The notes: a model not told the origin generated them from the sequence alone. Shown: positions 1 to 6,305, counted from the first letter of the stretch. The stretch is DNA of 7,740 nt from Eubacteriales bacterium (GCA_030529125.1 JAUMXP010000078.1:1-7740), one strand, 5' to 3'. Numbers and translations: made by a program.

Positions 1-81
1 AATGATATTTACACGTGGTCTTGGTATCTTGGACGAGAAAAAGACGGAGAGTGGGTTTTGATGACTTACGGGTATCCGTGA
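1..81 (+). CDS. C-terminal end of an unidentified protein (5' truncated)
   Basis: The first 26 codons of the window are open in frame 1 and end at a TGA at 79-81. The peptide is rich in aromatic residues and ends WSWYLGREKDGEWVLMTYGYP (last 20 residues begin at the second W). A tail with a tryptophan-tyrosine pair, a charged DG turn and then WV...YGY resembles the last beta-hairpin of small secreted or lipoprotein domains in which a strand ends in 'dG.W.v...GY', but this is too little to name a family. A plausible rho-independent terminator starts 56 bases after the stop, which supports this being a real gene end on the plus strand. It converges with pckA. The start, length and function lie outside the window. 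Confidence 0.6.
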   Translation, partial: NDIYTWSWYLGREKDGEWVLMTYGYP

Positions 82-136
82 TATGTTTTATTAATATAGA
101 AAAGTCAACAATGTGGTATATTGATTACACGAAAGC

Positions 137-163
137 CTCCCTTGTGTAAAGGGAGCCTTTTTT
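137..163 (+). terminator. Rho-independent terminator of the upstream plus-strand gene
   Basis: A 7-bp perfect stem (137-143 with 149-155, CTCCCTT/AAGGGAG) with a 5-base loop is followed by CC and six T residues at 158-163. It lies 55 bases after the TGA of the truncated gene. The hairpin core also resembles a dispersed repeat I recall from Ruminococcaceae genomes (see findings), so it may be a repeat remnant that serves as terminator. Confidence 0.75.
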
Positions 164-175
164 AGAAAAGCAAAC

Positions 176-205
176 AAAAACGGCGTACCGATTTGGTACG
201 CCGTT
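176..205 (-). terminator. Rho-independent terminator of pckA
   Basis: Read on the minus strand, an 11-bp stem (195-205 with 179-189, core CGGCGTACC) closes a 5-base loop (190-194) and runs into a T-rich tail (complement of the A run at 176-180). It begins 32 bases after the pckA stop codon. Together with the plus-strand terminator at 137-163 it insulates two converging genes. Confidence 0.88.
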
Positions 206-236
206 AGTTGTTATAGAATTGTTTGACAGTGTCAGA

Positions 237-1904
237 TTAGATTTCGTTTACTACTTTCTGAATAGCTTCTAAAGCGTCAGCTGGGAGCTTATCGAAACCG
301 CCCTTAACTGTATCGCGGGAAGCGATGAAGTTAAGTCTGTCTGTCATTCTAGCCTTGAGCTCTTTTACGTACTCAGCATCATTGAGGTCAGGAACAAAGC
401 CTTCCCACTCGAAGATCTCGATATCTTCGAAAGGACCCCACTGCTTAAACTGAGCTGTGCCCTCTACGATAGCTTCGATAACACCGAGAGTATCCTTAGG
501 CTGAACCTTTTTGCCCATGAAGTCGCCTGTGTTGATGATGTAGCAGTCTACGTCTTTCTCAGCAACGAGCTTCTTGAACTTCTCGTAGTCGTTTACGAGT
601 GGGTAAGTTCTGAATGGGTTAGCGTATGGCTCAACAACAAGTGCGTTAGGGTCAACACCTGGAGCAAGACGCTCAGCAGAGCTACGCTTTGTAGCAAGTG
701 TAGCACCCATAGCAGAAGCTAAAGATGCACCCTTTAACTTAACAACTGGTGGGATTGTTGGGTCTTTCATGATCCAGAAGATAGCGTTAACAGGAGCTTC
801 GATCTTGTCTACGCGGTTTGGTGACCAGAGCTTAGACTTGATAGCTCTACCGTTACCGTTACGGATATCTTCTGTAACTAATGTTACTTTACCCTCGTTG
901 TCGAGTGTTGCAGAGCAGTTCTGAGCTGTTAAGAGATACTTGTTGTCAGGACAGCCTGTTGGATAGTCAGCTGTCTTGTCAAAGTATGTTGGCTCGAGTG
1001 CTACTGATGAACATGTGTCTGTATTGATGATGAAAGCATCGTCGTGGAGTACAGTTACGCCGTACTTGCCACCGTGCTTAGCGTGTGTGATAGTTGACTT
1101 ACCTGAACCTGAAAGGCCGAATACAGAAGCAACGTATTTTGATCCGTCAGCGAGTGTGTATTCCTTCTGACCGCCGTGACATGAAGCGTAGCCGTTACGG
1201 TTAGCAACTGCCCATGCGATTGTGAGTGTGCCCTTCTTGTGTTCGCCGAAGTATCTCATACCTAAGATGCAAGCGCAGTTTGTAGCTGTGTTGAAGTATG
1301 AGAGGCACTTGCCGTCACAAAGGTCTGTCTGGTCTGTGCCCTTCCACTGTGGGTCTGAGAAGATGTAGATATCAGGCTCGTTAGTATAGAGCTTAGACTC
1401 TTTGTACATCTTGTTGTAGAACTCTGACTGATACTGGAAGTTGAGCATCCATGAGTACATGATGTTTTCTTCGCCCTCTGGAATGAGAAGGTGAGCTCTT
1501 ACCATGAATTCAGGATCAAGACCGATGTATACGATAGCGTGGTACATTTTCTTCCAACGTGTATCATAGATAGCGTCCATACAAATCTTGTCGAGGCCCT
1601 CAGTATTAACACCAGGTTCGCCAGCGATTCTTCTAGCAGCAGCGTAACGGCCTGTGATAGAACCGTCGTTGAAGAGAAGAACTTTAGCGTCCTCAGGTAA
1701 ACCGAATTCCTCGCCTCTGTATACAGGCATATCAGTTACGATTGTACCAGGTGAATTTTTAGCGAGTTCATACGCCTGTGCGAGTGAAGTAACCATAGTT
1801 ACATTGTTGCCGTAGAATGGTGCTTCGATAATAGAACGTGTTTTTGCAAAACCTACTTTATCCTTACCAATCTCGTCATGTGTGTAAAAAGCTTTGGTTG
1901 ACAT
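237..1904 (-). CDS. pckA: Phosphoenolpyruvate carboxykinase (ATP)
   Basis: This cytosolic enzyme interconverts oxaloacetate plus ATP with PEP, ADP and CO2. It serves gluconeogenesis or, in fermenters, CO2 fixation from PEP toward succinate. The product is 555 residues, slightly longer than the usual 530-540. Visible PEPCK landmarks are DPQWKG, then FGEHKKG (K223/K224, metal and substrate lysines), CHGG (H243, matching the metal-binding His), the P-loop GLSGSGKST (263-271), LHDD (D288/D289, metal aspartates), TEDIR (R348, matching the catalytic Arg) and NTGDFMGKK near 458. The N-terminal substrate-binding segment reads SITGRYAAARR (82-92) where enterobacterial enzymes have GLTGRSPKDK, so this is a divergent branch. 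The ATG at 1904 is chosen because AAGGAGG ends nine bases before it. A TTG at 1931 would add nine residues but has no ribosome site. The gene is monocistronic, between its own promoter and terminator. Confidence 0.95.
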   Translation of the reverse strand: MSTKAFYTHDEIGKDKVGFAKTRSIIEAPFYGNNVTMVTSLAQAYELAKNSPGTIVTDMPVYRGEEFGLPEDAKVLLFNDGSITGRYAAARRIAGEPGVNTEGLDKICMDAIYDTRWKKMYHAIVYIGLDPEFMVRAHLLIPEGEENIMYSWMLNFQYQSEFYNKMYKESKLYTNEPDIYIFSDPQWKGTDQTDLCDGKCLSYFNTATNCACILGMRYFGEHKKGTLTIAWAVANRNGYASCHGGQKEYTLADGSKYVASVFGLSGSGKSTITHAKHGGKYGVTVLHDDAFIINTDTCSSVALEPTYFDKTADYPTGCPDNKYLLTAQNCSATLDNEGKVTLVTEDIRNGNGRAIKSKLWSPNRVDKIEAPVNAIFWIMKDPTIPPVVKLKGASLASAMGATLATKRSSAERLAPGVDPNALVVEPYANPFRTYPLVNDYEKFKKLVAEKDVDCYIINTGDFMGKKVQPKDTLGVIEAIVEGTAQFKQWGPFEDIEIFEWEGFVPDLNDAEYVKELKARMTDRLNFIASRDTVKGGFDKLPADALEAIQKVVNEI

Positions 1905-1913
1905 AGGTGAATT

Positions 1914-1920
1914 CCTCCTT
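1914..1920 (-). promoter_or_regulatory. Ribosome binding site that fixes the pckA start
   Basis: On the minus strand AAGGAGG, a near-perfect anti-16S match, lies nine bases before the ATG at 1904. This selects the MSTKAF start over the longer reading from a TTG at 1931, whose first codons run through this site. Confidence 0.9.
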
Positions 1921-1966
1921 GAAATTTCCAAATTATCCCATGATAGTCATGAAACTTTACTCTTAA

Positions 1967-1995
1967 ATTATCACCTAAATAGGGAATTTTGTCAA
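1967..1995 (-). promoter_or_regulatory. Main pckA promoter (sigma-A type)
   Basis: On the minus strand the -35 TTGACA (1990-1995) matches the consensus exactly. A 17-base spacer separates it from the -10 GATAAT (1967-1972, one mismatch). Transcription should begin near 1960, giving a leader of about 55 bases. The strength fits a highly expressed central metabolic enzyme. Confidence 0.85.
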
Positions 1996-2052
1996 TATAC
2001 TTGAGAGAAAAATAACATATTATTAACAATTGTTTTTTCGTGATATTGACTA

Positions 2053-2081
2053 AGTATATTTTATTTTTTCACTCTTAACAA
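2053..2081 (-). promoter_or_regulatory. Possible second, upstream pckA promoter
   Basis: On the minus strand TTGTTA (2076-2081), a 17-base spacer and TATACT (2053-2058) form a fair sigma-A-like promoter 86 bases upstream of the main one, placed just after the terminator of the preceding gene. In such AT-rich DNA a chance match is quite possible. Confidence 0.35.
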
Positions 2082-2100
2082 AAATTATCCGCAATTAATC

Positions 2101-2133
2101 AAAAAAGCACTCCGCAAAAAATTACGGAGTGCT
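2101..2133 (-). terminator. Rho-independent terminator of the xpt/L,D-transpeptidase unit
   Basis: On the minus strand a 9-bp perfect stem (2125-2133 with 2106-2114, core GCACTCCG) with a 10-base loop is followed by a run of T residues (complement of 2101-2106). It begins 33 bases after the transpeptidase stop codon. Confidence 0.88.
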
Positions 2134-2166
2134 AAATTTTTTATGATAATTTATAGCAGAGTTTTA

Positions 2167-3651
2167 TCAGTAAACTACAACGTAAGTACCCGTTTTTACT
2201 TTCTTGTAGATTTTCTTAACTGCTGATGTAGGAGTGTTTACGCAACCATGTGAACCGTTGCCCATGTAGGTAGTGCCACCAAACTCAGAAGCACTACGCC
2301 ACGATGCATCGTGAATACCGCAGCCTGAAGTTGTAAACGCCATCCAATACTGAACATAAGACGACCATGTAGGACCTGTCAAAGTTGCAGGAGACAGTTT
2401 CTGGAAAATCTTATATGCGCCTGTTGGAGTAGCATACGCTCCGACATTGCCTGTAACAACAGGAGTTGATACATAGGTCTTGCCATCAACATAGAACCAC
2501 ATGTGCTGTTTTGCGATACTGATTTCGATGTATGTATCACCGACATTCTTACCAAATGCCTTTGAGGTAGCTTTTCTGTTAAAGCTCAGATATGTACCAT
2601 ATACTTTAACTTTCTTAGCACCAACAAGCTTATATGGTTTAACACGGAAATAATATGTGTGACCAGCTCTGAGCTTACCAGTTACAACGCTTGTGCCTTT
2701 TGTAGATGTTAATAGCTTGAACGAACTGCGGTCGTCAGCTTTGTAGTAAACATCGTAGCCCTGAGCTACAGCGTTCTTCTTCCAGCTGATAGAAACCTTT
2801 CTGAGCAGGGAATCAGCTTTGACTAAACCTGGTGTGCATAAGCCTGCTACTGTACGCAGAGTTGAGCCCTCACCGATATATGTTTTGCCCTCGTACATTT
2901 TACGATAAGCTCTAACCTGATAGTTATATGCCTTGCCCTTTTTTACGCTCTTATCCTCAAAAGTAGTAGTGCTGTTTTTCTTGATTGTTTTGTACAGCAC
3001 AAGCTTGCCTTTAGTAGAAGAATCCTGTCTGTAAATACGATAACCGTCAGCTCTGTCATTCTTTGTCCATGAAATCTTGATAGAAGTTGAGCACTTCTTC
3101 AGAGAAGGTGTGCCAACTTTAGCAGGCTGAGTAGCTGTCTTGCCTACCTGAGCATCGCCCTCGTAGACAACATCGTCTTCAATAACAAACGCAGCAACCT
3201 TGAACTGGAATGGTGTTGTATGTGGAAGACCTTTTACAGTGATTTTTGTACCCACTGTAGAAGTAAGATAACGATAGTCGTCATCCTTATCATTGTTCTT
3301 GTAGTAAACTCTATAGCCATCTGCACCCTCAACCGCATTCCAATAAAACTGGATCTGGTCAGAGTGCTTTGTGTTTTTCATGAGCTTGCCTACTTTACCC
3401 ACTTTAGTATTGTCATACACGCAATCGCCCGCAGAAACATCAGGGTCAGGCTCAATCTCCACTTCACCCTCTGTTGTAGTAACAGTAGGAGCTTGTGTTG
3501 CCTGTTGAGTTTCAACAGTTTCAGTTACGGCTTCTTGTGTAGCCTCAACAGCAGTTTCATCAGCAGCTGTGTTAAGCTCAAGACCAAACACCATACTGAC
3601 AGCAATAGTCAGCACCATAATAATGCTGATAATCTTTTTCATTCTACCCAT
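2167..3651 (-). CDS. Secreted L,D-transpeptidase (YkuD) with three FN3-like domains
   Basis: The predicted enzyme acts outside the membrane, forming 3-3 peptidoglycan cross-links or attaching wall proteins. This is known for the YkuD family and inferred here. The 494-residue product starts with a signal peptide (KK at 5-6, hydrophobic about 7-25, probable cleavage near 28-31, no lipobox cysteine). A Thr/Glu-rich acidic linker follows (about 31-75), then three fibronectin-III-like repeats (about 85-173, 176-270, 272-363), each with the W...A.GY.VYY/IYR pattern. The YkuD domain spans about 372-494. Its catalytic signature is intact: GIHDA (H447) and SHGCVN with nucleophile C470. It ends a few residues after the domain, as is usual. 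The start is at 3651, with GAGGG six bases upstream. It lies 45 bases after xpt with no terminator between, so the two are probably co-transcribed. Confidence 0.93.
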   Translation of the reverse strand: MGRMKKIISIIMVLTIAVSMVFGLELNTAADETAVEATQEAVTETVETQQATQAPTVTTTEGEVEIEPDPDVSAGDCVYDNTKVGKVGKLMKNTKHSDQIQFYWNAVEGADGYRVYYKNNDKDDDYRYLTSTVGTKITVKGLPHTTPFQFKVAAFVIEDDVVYEGDAQVGKTATQPAKVGTPSLKKCSTSIKISWTKNDRADGYRIYRQDSSTKGKLVLYKTIKKNSTTTFEDKSVKKGKAYNYQVRAYRKMYEGKTYIGEGSTLRTVAGLCTPGLVKADSLLRKVSISWKKNAVAQGYDVYYKADDRSSFKLLTSTKGTSVVTGKLRAGHTYYFRVKPYKLVGAKKVKVYGTYLSFNRKATSKAFGKNVGDTYIEISIAKQHMWFYVDGKTYVSTPVVTGNVGAYATPTGAYKIFQKLSPATLTGPTWSSYVQYWMAFTTSGCGIHDASWRSASEFGGTTYMGNGSHGCVNTPTSAVKKIYKKVKTGTYVVVY

Positions 3652-3657
3652 TAATAT

Positions 3658-3662
3658 CCCTC
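3658..3662 (-). promoter_or_regulatory. Ribosome binding site of the L,D-transpeptidase
   Basis: GAGGG on the minus strand sits six bases before the ATG at 3651. The next in-frame ATG (3642, starting MKKII) would be 15 bases away, so the longer MGRMKK start is preferred. Both leave an intact signal peptide. Confidence 0.65.
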
Positions 3663-3680
3663 ATTTAATATATGATATTT

Positions 3681-3686
3681 ATTATA
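3681..3686 (-). promoter_or_regulatory. Possible internal -10 element before the L,D-transpeptidase
   Basis: A perfect TATAAT on the minus strand lies in the 45-base gap after xpt, but I see no good -35 hexamer 16-18 bases upstream (that stretch is the end of xpt). It could give the transpeptidase some transcription of its own. The AT-rich context makes chance likely. Confidence 0.25.
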
Positions 3687-3696
3687 TGTAAAGCTA

Positions 3697-4272
3697 TTAG
3701 TCGATAAATTCAATATCTCCGTTTGGAGACATACTCTGGATTCTAGCAAGAGATTCGACCCTTACACCCATATCACGCACAAGCTTGCCACCTGCCTGAT
3801 AAGCTTTCTCAATAACAATACCGGCACCAACAACTGTTGCCTTGGCATCTCTGATGAGCTTGATTAGACCGCAAAGCGCAGAGCCCTGAGCAAGAAAGTC
3901 GTCGATGATAAGCACTTTATCATCAGCGTGCAAGAACTCCTTTGATACTATGATGTCATAAACACGCTTATGAGTGAAAGATTCAACCTGAGATGTATAC
4001 ACATCACCTGCAATATTTACAGTCTTAGCTTTTTTAGCAAAAACCACCGGTACATCAAAGTACTGAGCAACTATACACGCAATACCGATACCGGACGCTT
4101 CAATAGTAAGGATCTTTGTGATTTCCTCGCCCTCATATAGACGCTTGAATTCTTTGCCGATTTCGTTCATAAATTTTACATCAATCTGATGATTAACGAA
4201 GCTATCAACTTTGAGAATATTGCCTTCAAAAATCTTTCCGTCTTGTCTGATTTTTTCTTCGAGAAGTTTCAT
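3697..4272 (-). CDS. xpt: Xanthine phosphoribosyltransferase
   Basis: This cytosolic purine salvage enzyme converts xanthine plus PRPP to XMP and pyrophosphate. The 191-residue product has the usual family length (about 190-195). Segments characteristic of Bacillus-type Xpt are seen in order: KVDSFVNHQID (21-31), TIEASGIG (56-63), VPVVFAKK (74-81), the PRPP-binding loop VLIIDDFLAQGSA (120-132), GIVIEK (151-156) and RVESLARIQS (171-180). The ATG at 4272 is preceded by AAGGGG (4280-4285) at seven bases. It is the first gene of a probable two-gene unit with the L,D-transpeptidase and is divergent from fhs. Many Bacillota xpt genes follow a guanine riboswitch. I see no such aptamer in this short AT-rich leader, so control is probably by a promoter-binding regulator, if any. 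Confidence 0.95.
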   Translation of the reverse strand: MKLLEEKIRQDGKIFEGNILKVDSFVNHQIDVKFMNEIGKEFKRLYEGEEITKILTIEASGIGIACIVAQYFDVPVVFAKKAKTVNIAGDVYTSQVESFTHKRVYDIIVSKEFLHADDKVLIIDDFLAQGSALCGLIKLIRDAKATVVGAGIVIEKAYQAGGKLVRDMGVRVESLARIQSMSPNGDIEFID

Positions 4273-4297
4273 GTTTCTACCCCTTAATAAAACTTAC

Positions 4298-4330
4298 CTA
4301 TCTTAATATTAAACATATTCTAATAGATAG
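4298..4330 (-). other. Imperfect AU-rich hairpin in the xpt leader
   Basis: On the minus strand CTATCT (4325-4330) pairs with AGATAG (4298-4303), and inside it AATAT (4315-4319) pairs with ATATT (4305-4309) around a five-base loop, with an asymmetric internal loop between. It ends 12 bases before the AAGGGG ribosome site. The pairing is almost all A-U, so it may have no function. Confidence 0.3.
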
Positions 4331-4371
4331 TAATTGAATTAATATGCCAAAAAAGAAACTGAAACAAAAAA

Positions 4372-4401
4372 TTTATCGAAAATACTAAATATTTTTGTAA
4401 A
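4372..4401 (-). promoter_or_regulatory. Candidate xpt promoter
   Basis: On the minus strand TTTACA (4396-4401), an 18-base spacer and GATAAA (4372-4377) form a moderate sigma-A-like promoter. Transcription would start near 4365 and give a leader of about 90 bases. It is the best match I found in the divergent region for this direction. Confidence 0.45.
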
Positions 4402-4430
4402 GCAACCGAAAAAGGTAACTATTATTCTAA

Positions 4431-4459
4431 TTTACAATTAAAACAGCTTTCTATATAGT
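4431..4459 (+). promoter_or_regulatory. fhs promoter (sigma-A type)
   Basis: TTTACA (4431-4436), a 17-base spacer and TATAGT (4454-4459) form a good promoter. The start would be near 4466, with a leader of about 43 bases. Its -35 lies only 29 bases from the -35 of the divergent xpt promoter candidate, so one bound regulator could affect both. Confidence 0.7.
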
Positions 4460-4483
4460 GTATTATTAAAAGGTAAAAATTTG

Positions 4484-4494
4484 CACATAATGTG
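4484..4494. repeat. 11-bp inverted repeat in the fhs leader
   Basis: CACAT-A-ATGTG is a perfect palindrome about a central base, placed just downstream of the predicted fhs transcription start and four bases before GGAGG (4498-4502). It could be an operator or a small hairpin near the ribosome site, or chance. Confidence 0.35.
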
Positions 4495-4508
4495 TTTGGA
4501 GGTTTACT

Positions 4509-6197
4509 ATGGCACAAAGTATTGTGAAATCAGACATTGAAATAGCTCAGTCAGTCGAGATGGCTCATATCAGCGAAATCGCAAAGAAAGCTCAGATTGA
4601 CGAAAAGTATATTGAGTATTACGGCAGACATAAGGCTAAAATCGATTTATCCCTTTTAAACGAAAGCGATAAAAAAGACGGTAAACTCATCTTAGTTACA
4701 GCAATCACTCCTACTCCTGCAGGCGAAGGCAAAACAACCACAACTATCGGTCTTGCAGATGGTCTTAACGCTCTTGGCGAAAATGTATGCGTTGCATTAC
4801 GCGAACCATCTTTAGGCCCTGTATTCGGTATCAAGGGCGGTGCTGCTGGTGGCGGCTACGCTCAGGTTGTACCTATGGAAGACATCAACCTGCATTTCAC
4901 AGGTGACTTCCATGCTATCGGTGCTGCTAACAACCTTTTAGCTGCTATGCTTGATAACCACATTTATCAGGGCAATTTTCTGAACATCGACCCACGACGC
5001 ATCACATGGAAACGTTGTGTTGATATGAACGACAGACAGCTGAGATTTGTGACAGATGGTTTAGGCGGTCGTGTTAACGGTGTACCACGTGAAGACGGCT
5101 ATGACATTACAGTTGCATCTGAAATTATGGCTGTACTGTGTCTTGCTAACTCAATCGAAGATTTAAAAGCGAGACTTTCACGCATCATCGTTGGTTACAC
5201 ATACGACGAAAAGCCTGTAACAGCAGGTGACTTAAAAGCAACAGGCGCTATGACAGCACTTTTAAAAGATGCTTTAAAACCAAACCTTGTTCAGACATTA
5301 GAGAAAACTCCTGCTTTAGTTCACGGTGGTCCATTCGCTAATATTGCTCATGGCTGTAACTCAGTTATCGCTACAAAGATGGCAATGAAGCTTGCTGACT
5401 ACGCTATCACAGAGGCTGGCTTCGGCGCTGACTTAGGTGCTGAAAAGTTCCTTGACATCAAGTGTCGTTATGCAGGGCTCAACCCATCAGCAGTAGTTAT
5501 CGTTGCTACTATCCGCGCACTCAAAATGCACGGTGGTGTTCCTAAGACAGAACTTAGTAGCGAGAACCTTGACGCACTCAAAGAAGGTATCCCTAACTTA
5601 CTCAGACATGTTTCTAACATCAAAGATGTTTATAAACTCCCATCAGTAGTAGCTGTTAACCGATTCCCTACTGACACTGATAAAGAAGTTGAACTCATCA
5701 TCGAAGAATGCAAAAAATTAGGAGTTAACGTAGTACTGTCCAACGTATGGGCAGAAGGCGGCCAGGGCGGCATCGAGCTTGCTAAAGAAGTCATCAGACT
5801 CTGCAATGAAGAGGACAGCTCTAACTTTACATTCTCATACGAACTTAGCGGCACAATCGAAGATAAAATCAAGGCTGTTGTACAGAAGGTTTATCGCGGT
5901 AACAATGTACTATTCTCAAAGCAGGCTAAAAAGCAGATCGCTGACCTCACTAAGAACGGTTTTGACAAGCTCCCTGTATGTATCGCTAAAACTCAGTACA
6001 GCTTCTCTGATGACCCTACTAAACTCGGTGCACCTGATAATTTTGACATCGAAGTTAAGAACGTAAAGGTTTCTGCAGGTGCAGGCTTTGTAGTAGTACT
6101 GACAGGTGACATCATGACAATGCCGGGACTCCCTAAAGTTCCTGCAGCTGAGAAAATCGACGTTGACTCAAACGGCGTTATCTCAGGTTTATTCTGA
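4509..6197 (+). CDS. fhs: Formate-tetrahydrofolate ligase (10-formyl-THF synthetase)
   Basis: This cytosolic enzyme joins formate to tetrahydrofolate with ATP to give 10-formyl-THF. That feeds purine synthesis, Met-tRNA formylation and, in acetogens, the methyl branch of CO2 fixation. The product is 562 residues, close to the usual 555-560. Its P-loop reads TPTPAGEGKTTTT (67-79). The first family signature follows from LREPSLGPVFGIKGG (97-111) to FTGDFHAIG (130-138), and the second is VATIRALKMHGG (332-343). The GLPKVPAAEKID segment near the C-terminus (541-552) is also typical. GGAGG (4498-4502) sits six bases before the ATG. It has its own promoter and a terminator after the stop. It is divergent from xpt and followed by metF, the next folate gene. 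No deviation from the family is evident. Confidence 0.97.
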   Translation: MAQSIVKSDIEIAQSVEMAHISEIAKKAQIDEKYIEYYGRHKAKIDLSLLNESDKKDGKLILVTAITPTPAGEGKTTTTIGLADGLNALGENVCVALREPSLGPVFGIKGGAAGGGYAQVVPMEDINLHFTGDFHAIGAANNLLAAMLDNHIYQGNFLNIDPRRITWKRCVDMNDRQLRFVTDGLGGRVNGVPREDGYDITVASEIMAVLCLANSIEDLKARLSRIIVGYTYDEKPVTAGDLKATGAMTALLKDALKPNLVQTLEKTPALVHGGPFANIAHGCNSVIATKMAMKLADYAITEAGFGADLGAEKFLDIKCRYAGLNPSAVVIVATIRALKMHGGVPKTELSSENLDALKEGIPNLLRHVSNIKDVYKLPSVVAVNRFPTDTDKEVELIIEECKKLGVNVVLSNVWAEGGQGGIELAKEVIRLCNEEDSSNFTFSYELSGTIEDKIKAVVQKVYRGNNVLFSKQAKKQIADLTKNGFDKLPVCIAKTQYSFSDDPTKLGAPDNFDIEVKNVKVSAGAGFVVVLTGDIMTMPGLPKVPAAEKIDVDSNGVISGLF

Positions 6198-6218
6198 TAT
6201 TAGTATACTTAAAGCGTA

Positions 6219-6246
6219 AAGAGCCACTCTTTTAAGGGTGGCTCTT
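6219..6246 (+). terminator. Rho-independent terminator after fhs
   Basis: A strong stem AAGAGCCAC/GTGGCTCTT (6219-6227 with 6238-6246), extendable by a G-T wobble and a further C-G pair, begins 22 bases after the fhs stop. The tail TACTTTATAG is a weak T tract, so some read-through into metF is possible. Confidence 0.7.
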
Positions 6247-6255
6247 ACTTTATAG

Positions 6256-6284
6256 TTGTAAAGTACTAAAATCTATGTTATAAT
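6256..6284 (+). promoter_or_regulatory. metF promoter (extended -10)
   Basis: TTGTAA (6256-6261), a 17-base spacer and a consensus TATAAT (6279-6284) preceded by TGT (6276-6278) make a strong promoter with an extended -10. Transcription should begin near 6291, leaving a leader of only about 25 bases, too short for a SAM riboswitch or T-box. Confidence 0.85.
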
Positions 6285-6305
6285 AAAAAGATAAAATGCG
6301 AAATC

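Noticed and set aside
1905..1931. N-terminal extension of pckA from a TTG at 1931
   Set aside because: The added nine residues are encoded across the AAGGAGG ribosome site itself, no ribosome site precedes the TTG, and the ATG at 1904 is ideally spaced.
2020..2040. Rex-like redox operator near TTAACAATTGTT
   Set aside because: The half-sites are in the wrong orientation (ACAATTGT rather than TTGT...ACAA) and the required spacing is absent.
3220..3654. Plus-strand 144-codon open frame opposite the L,D-transpeptidase
   Set aside because: It is antisense to a clearly coding region with intact domains, is Cys/His/Ser-rich without a recognisable fold, and has no ribosome site that I can see.
4273..4508. 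Possible purine or tetrahydrofolate riboswitch in the divergent region
   Set aside because: The fhs leader after its predicted start is only about 43 bases, and the xpt leader lacks the conserved purine aptamer segments and GC-bearing stems.
5779..6066. Plus-strand open frame inside fhs
   Set aside because: It lies wholly within conserved fhs sequence in another frame and is a low-complexity Leu/Ser-rich shadow.
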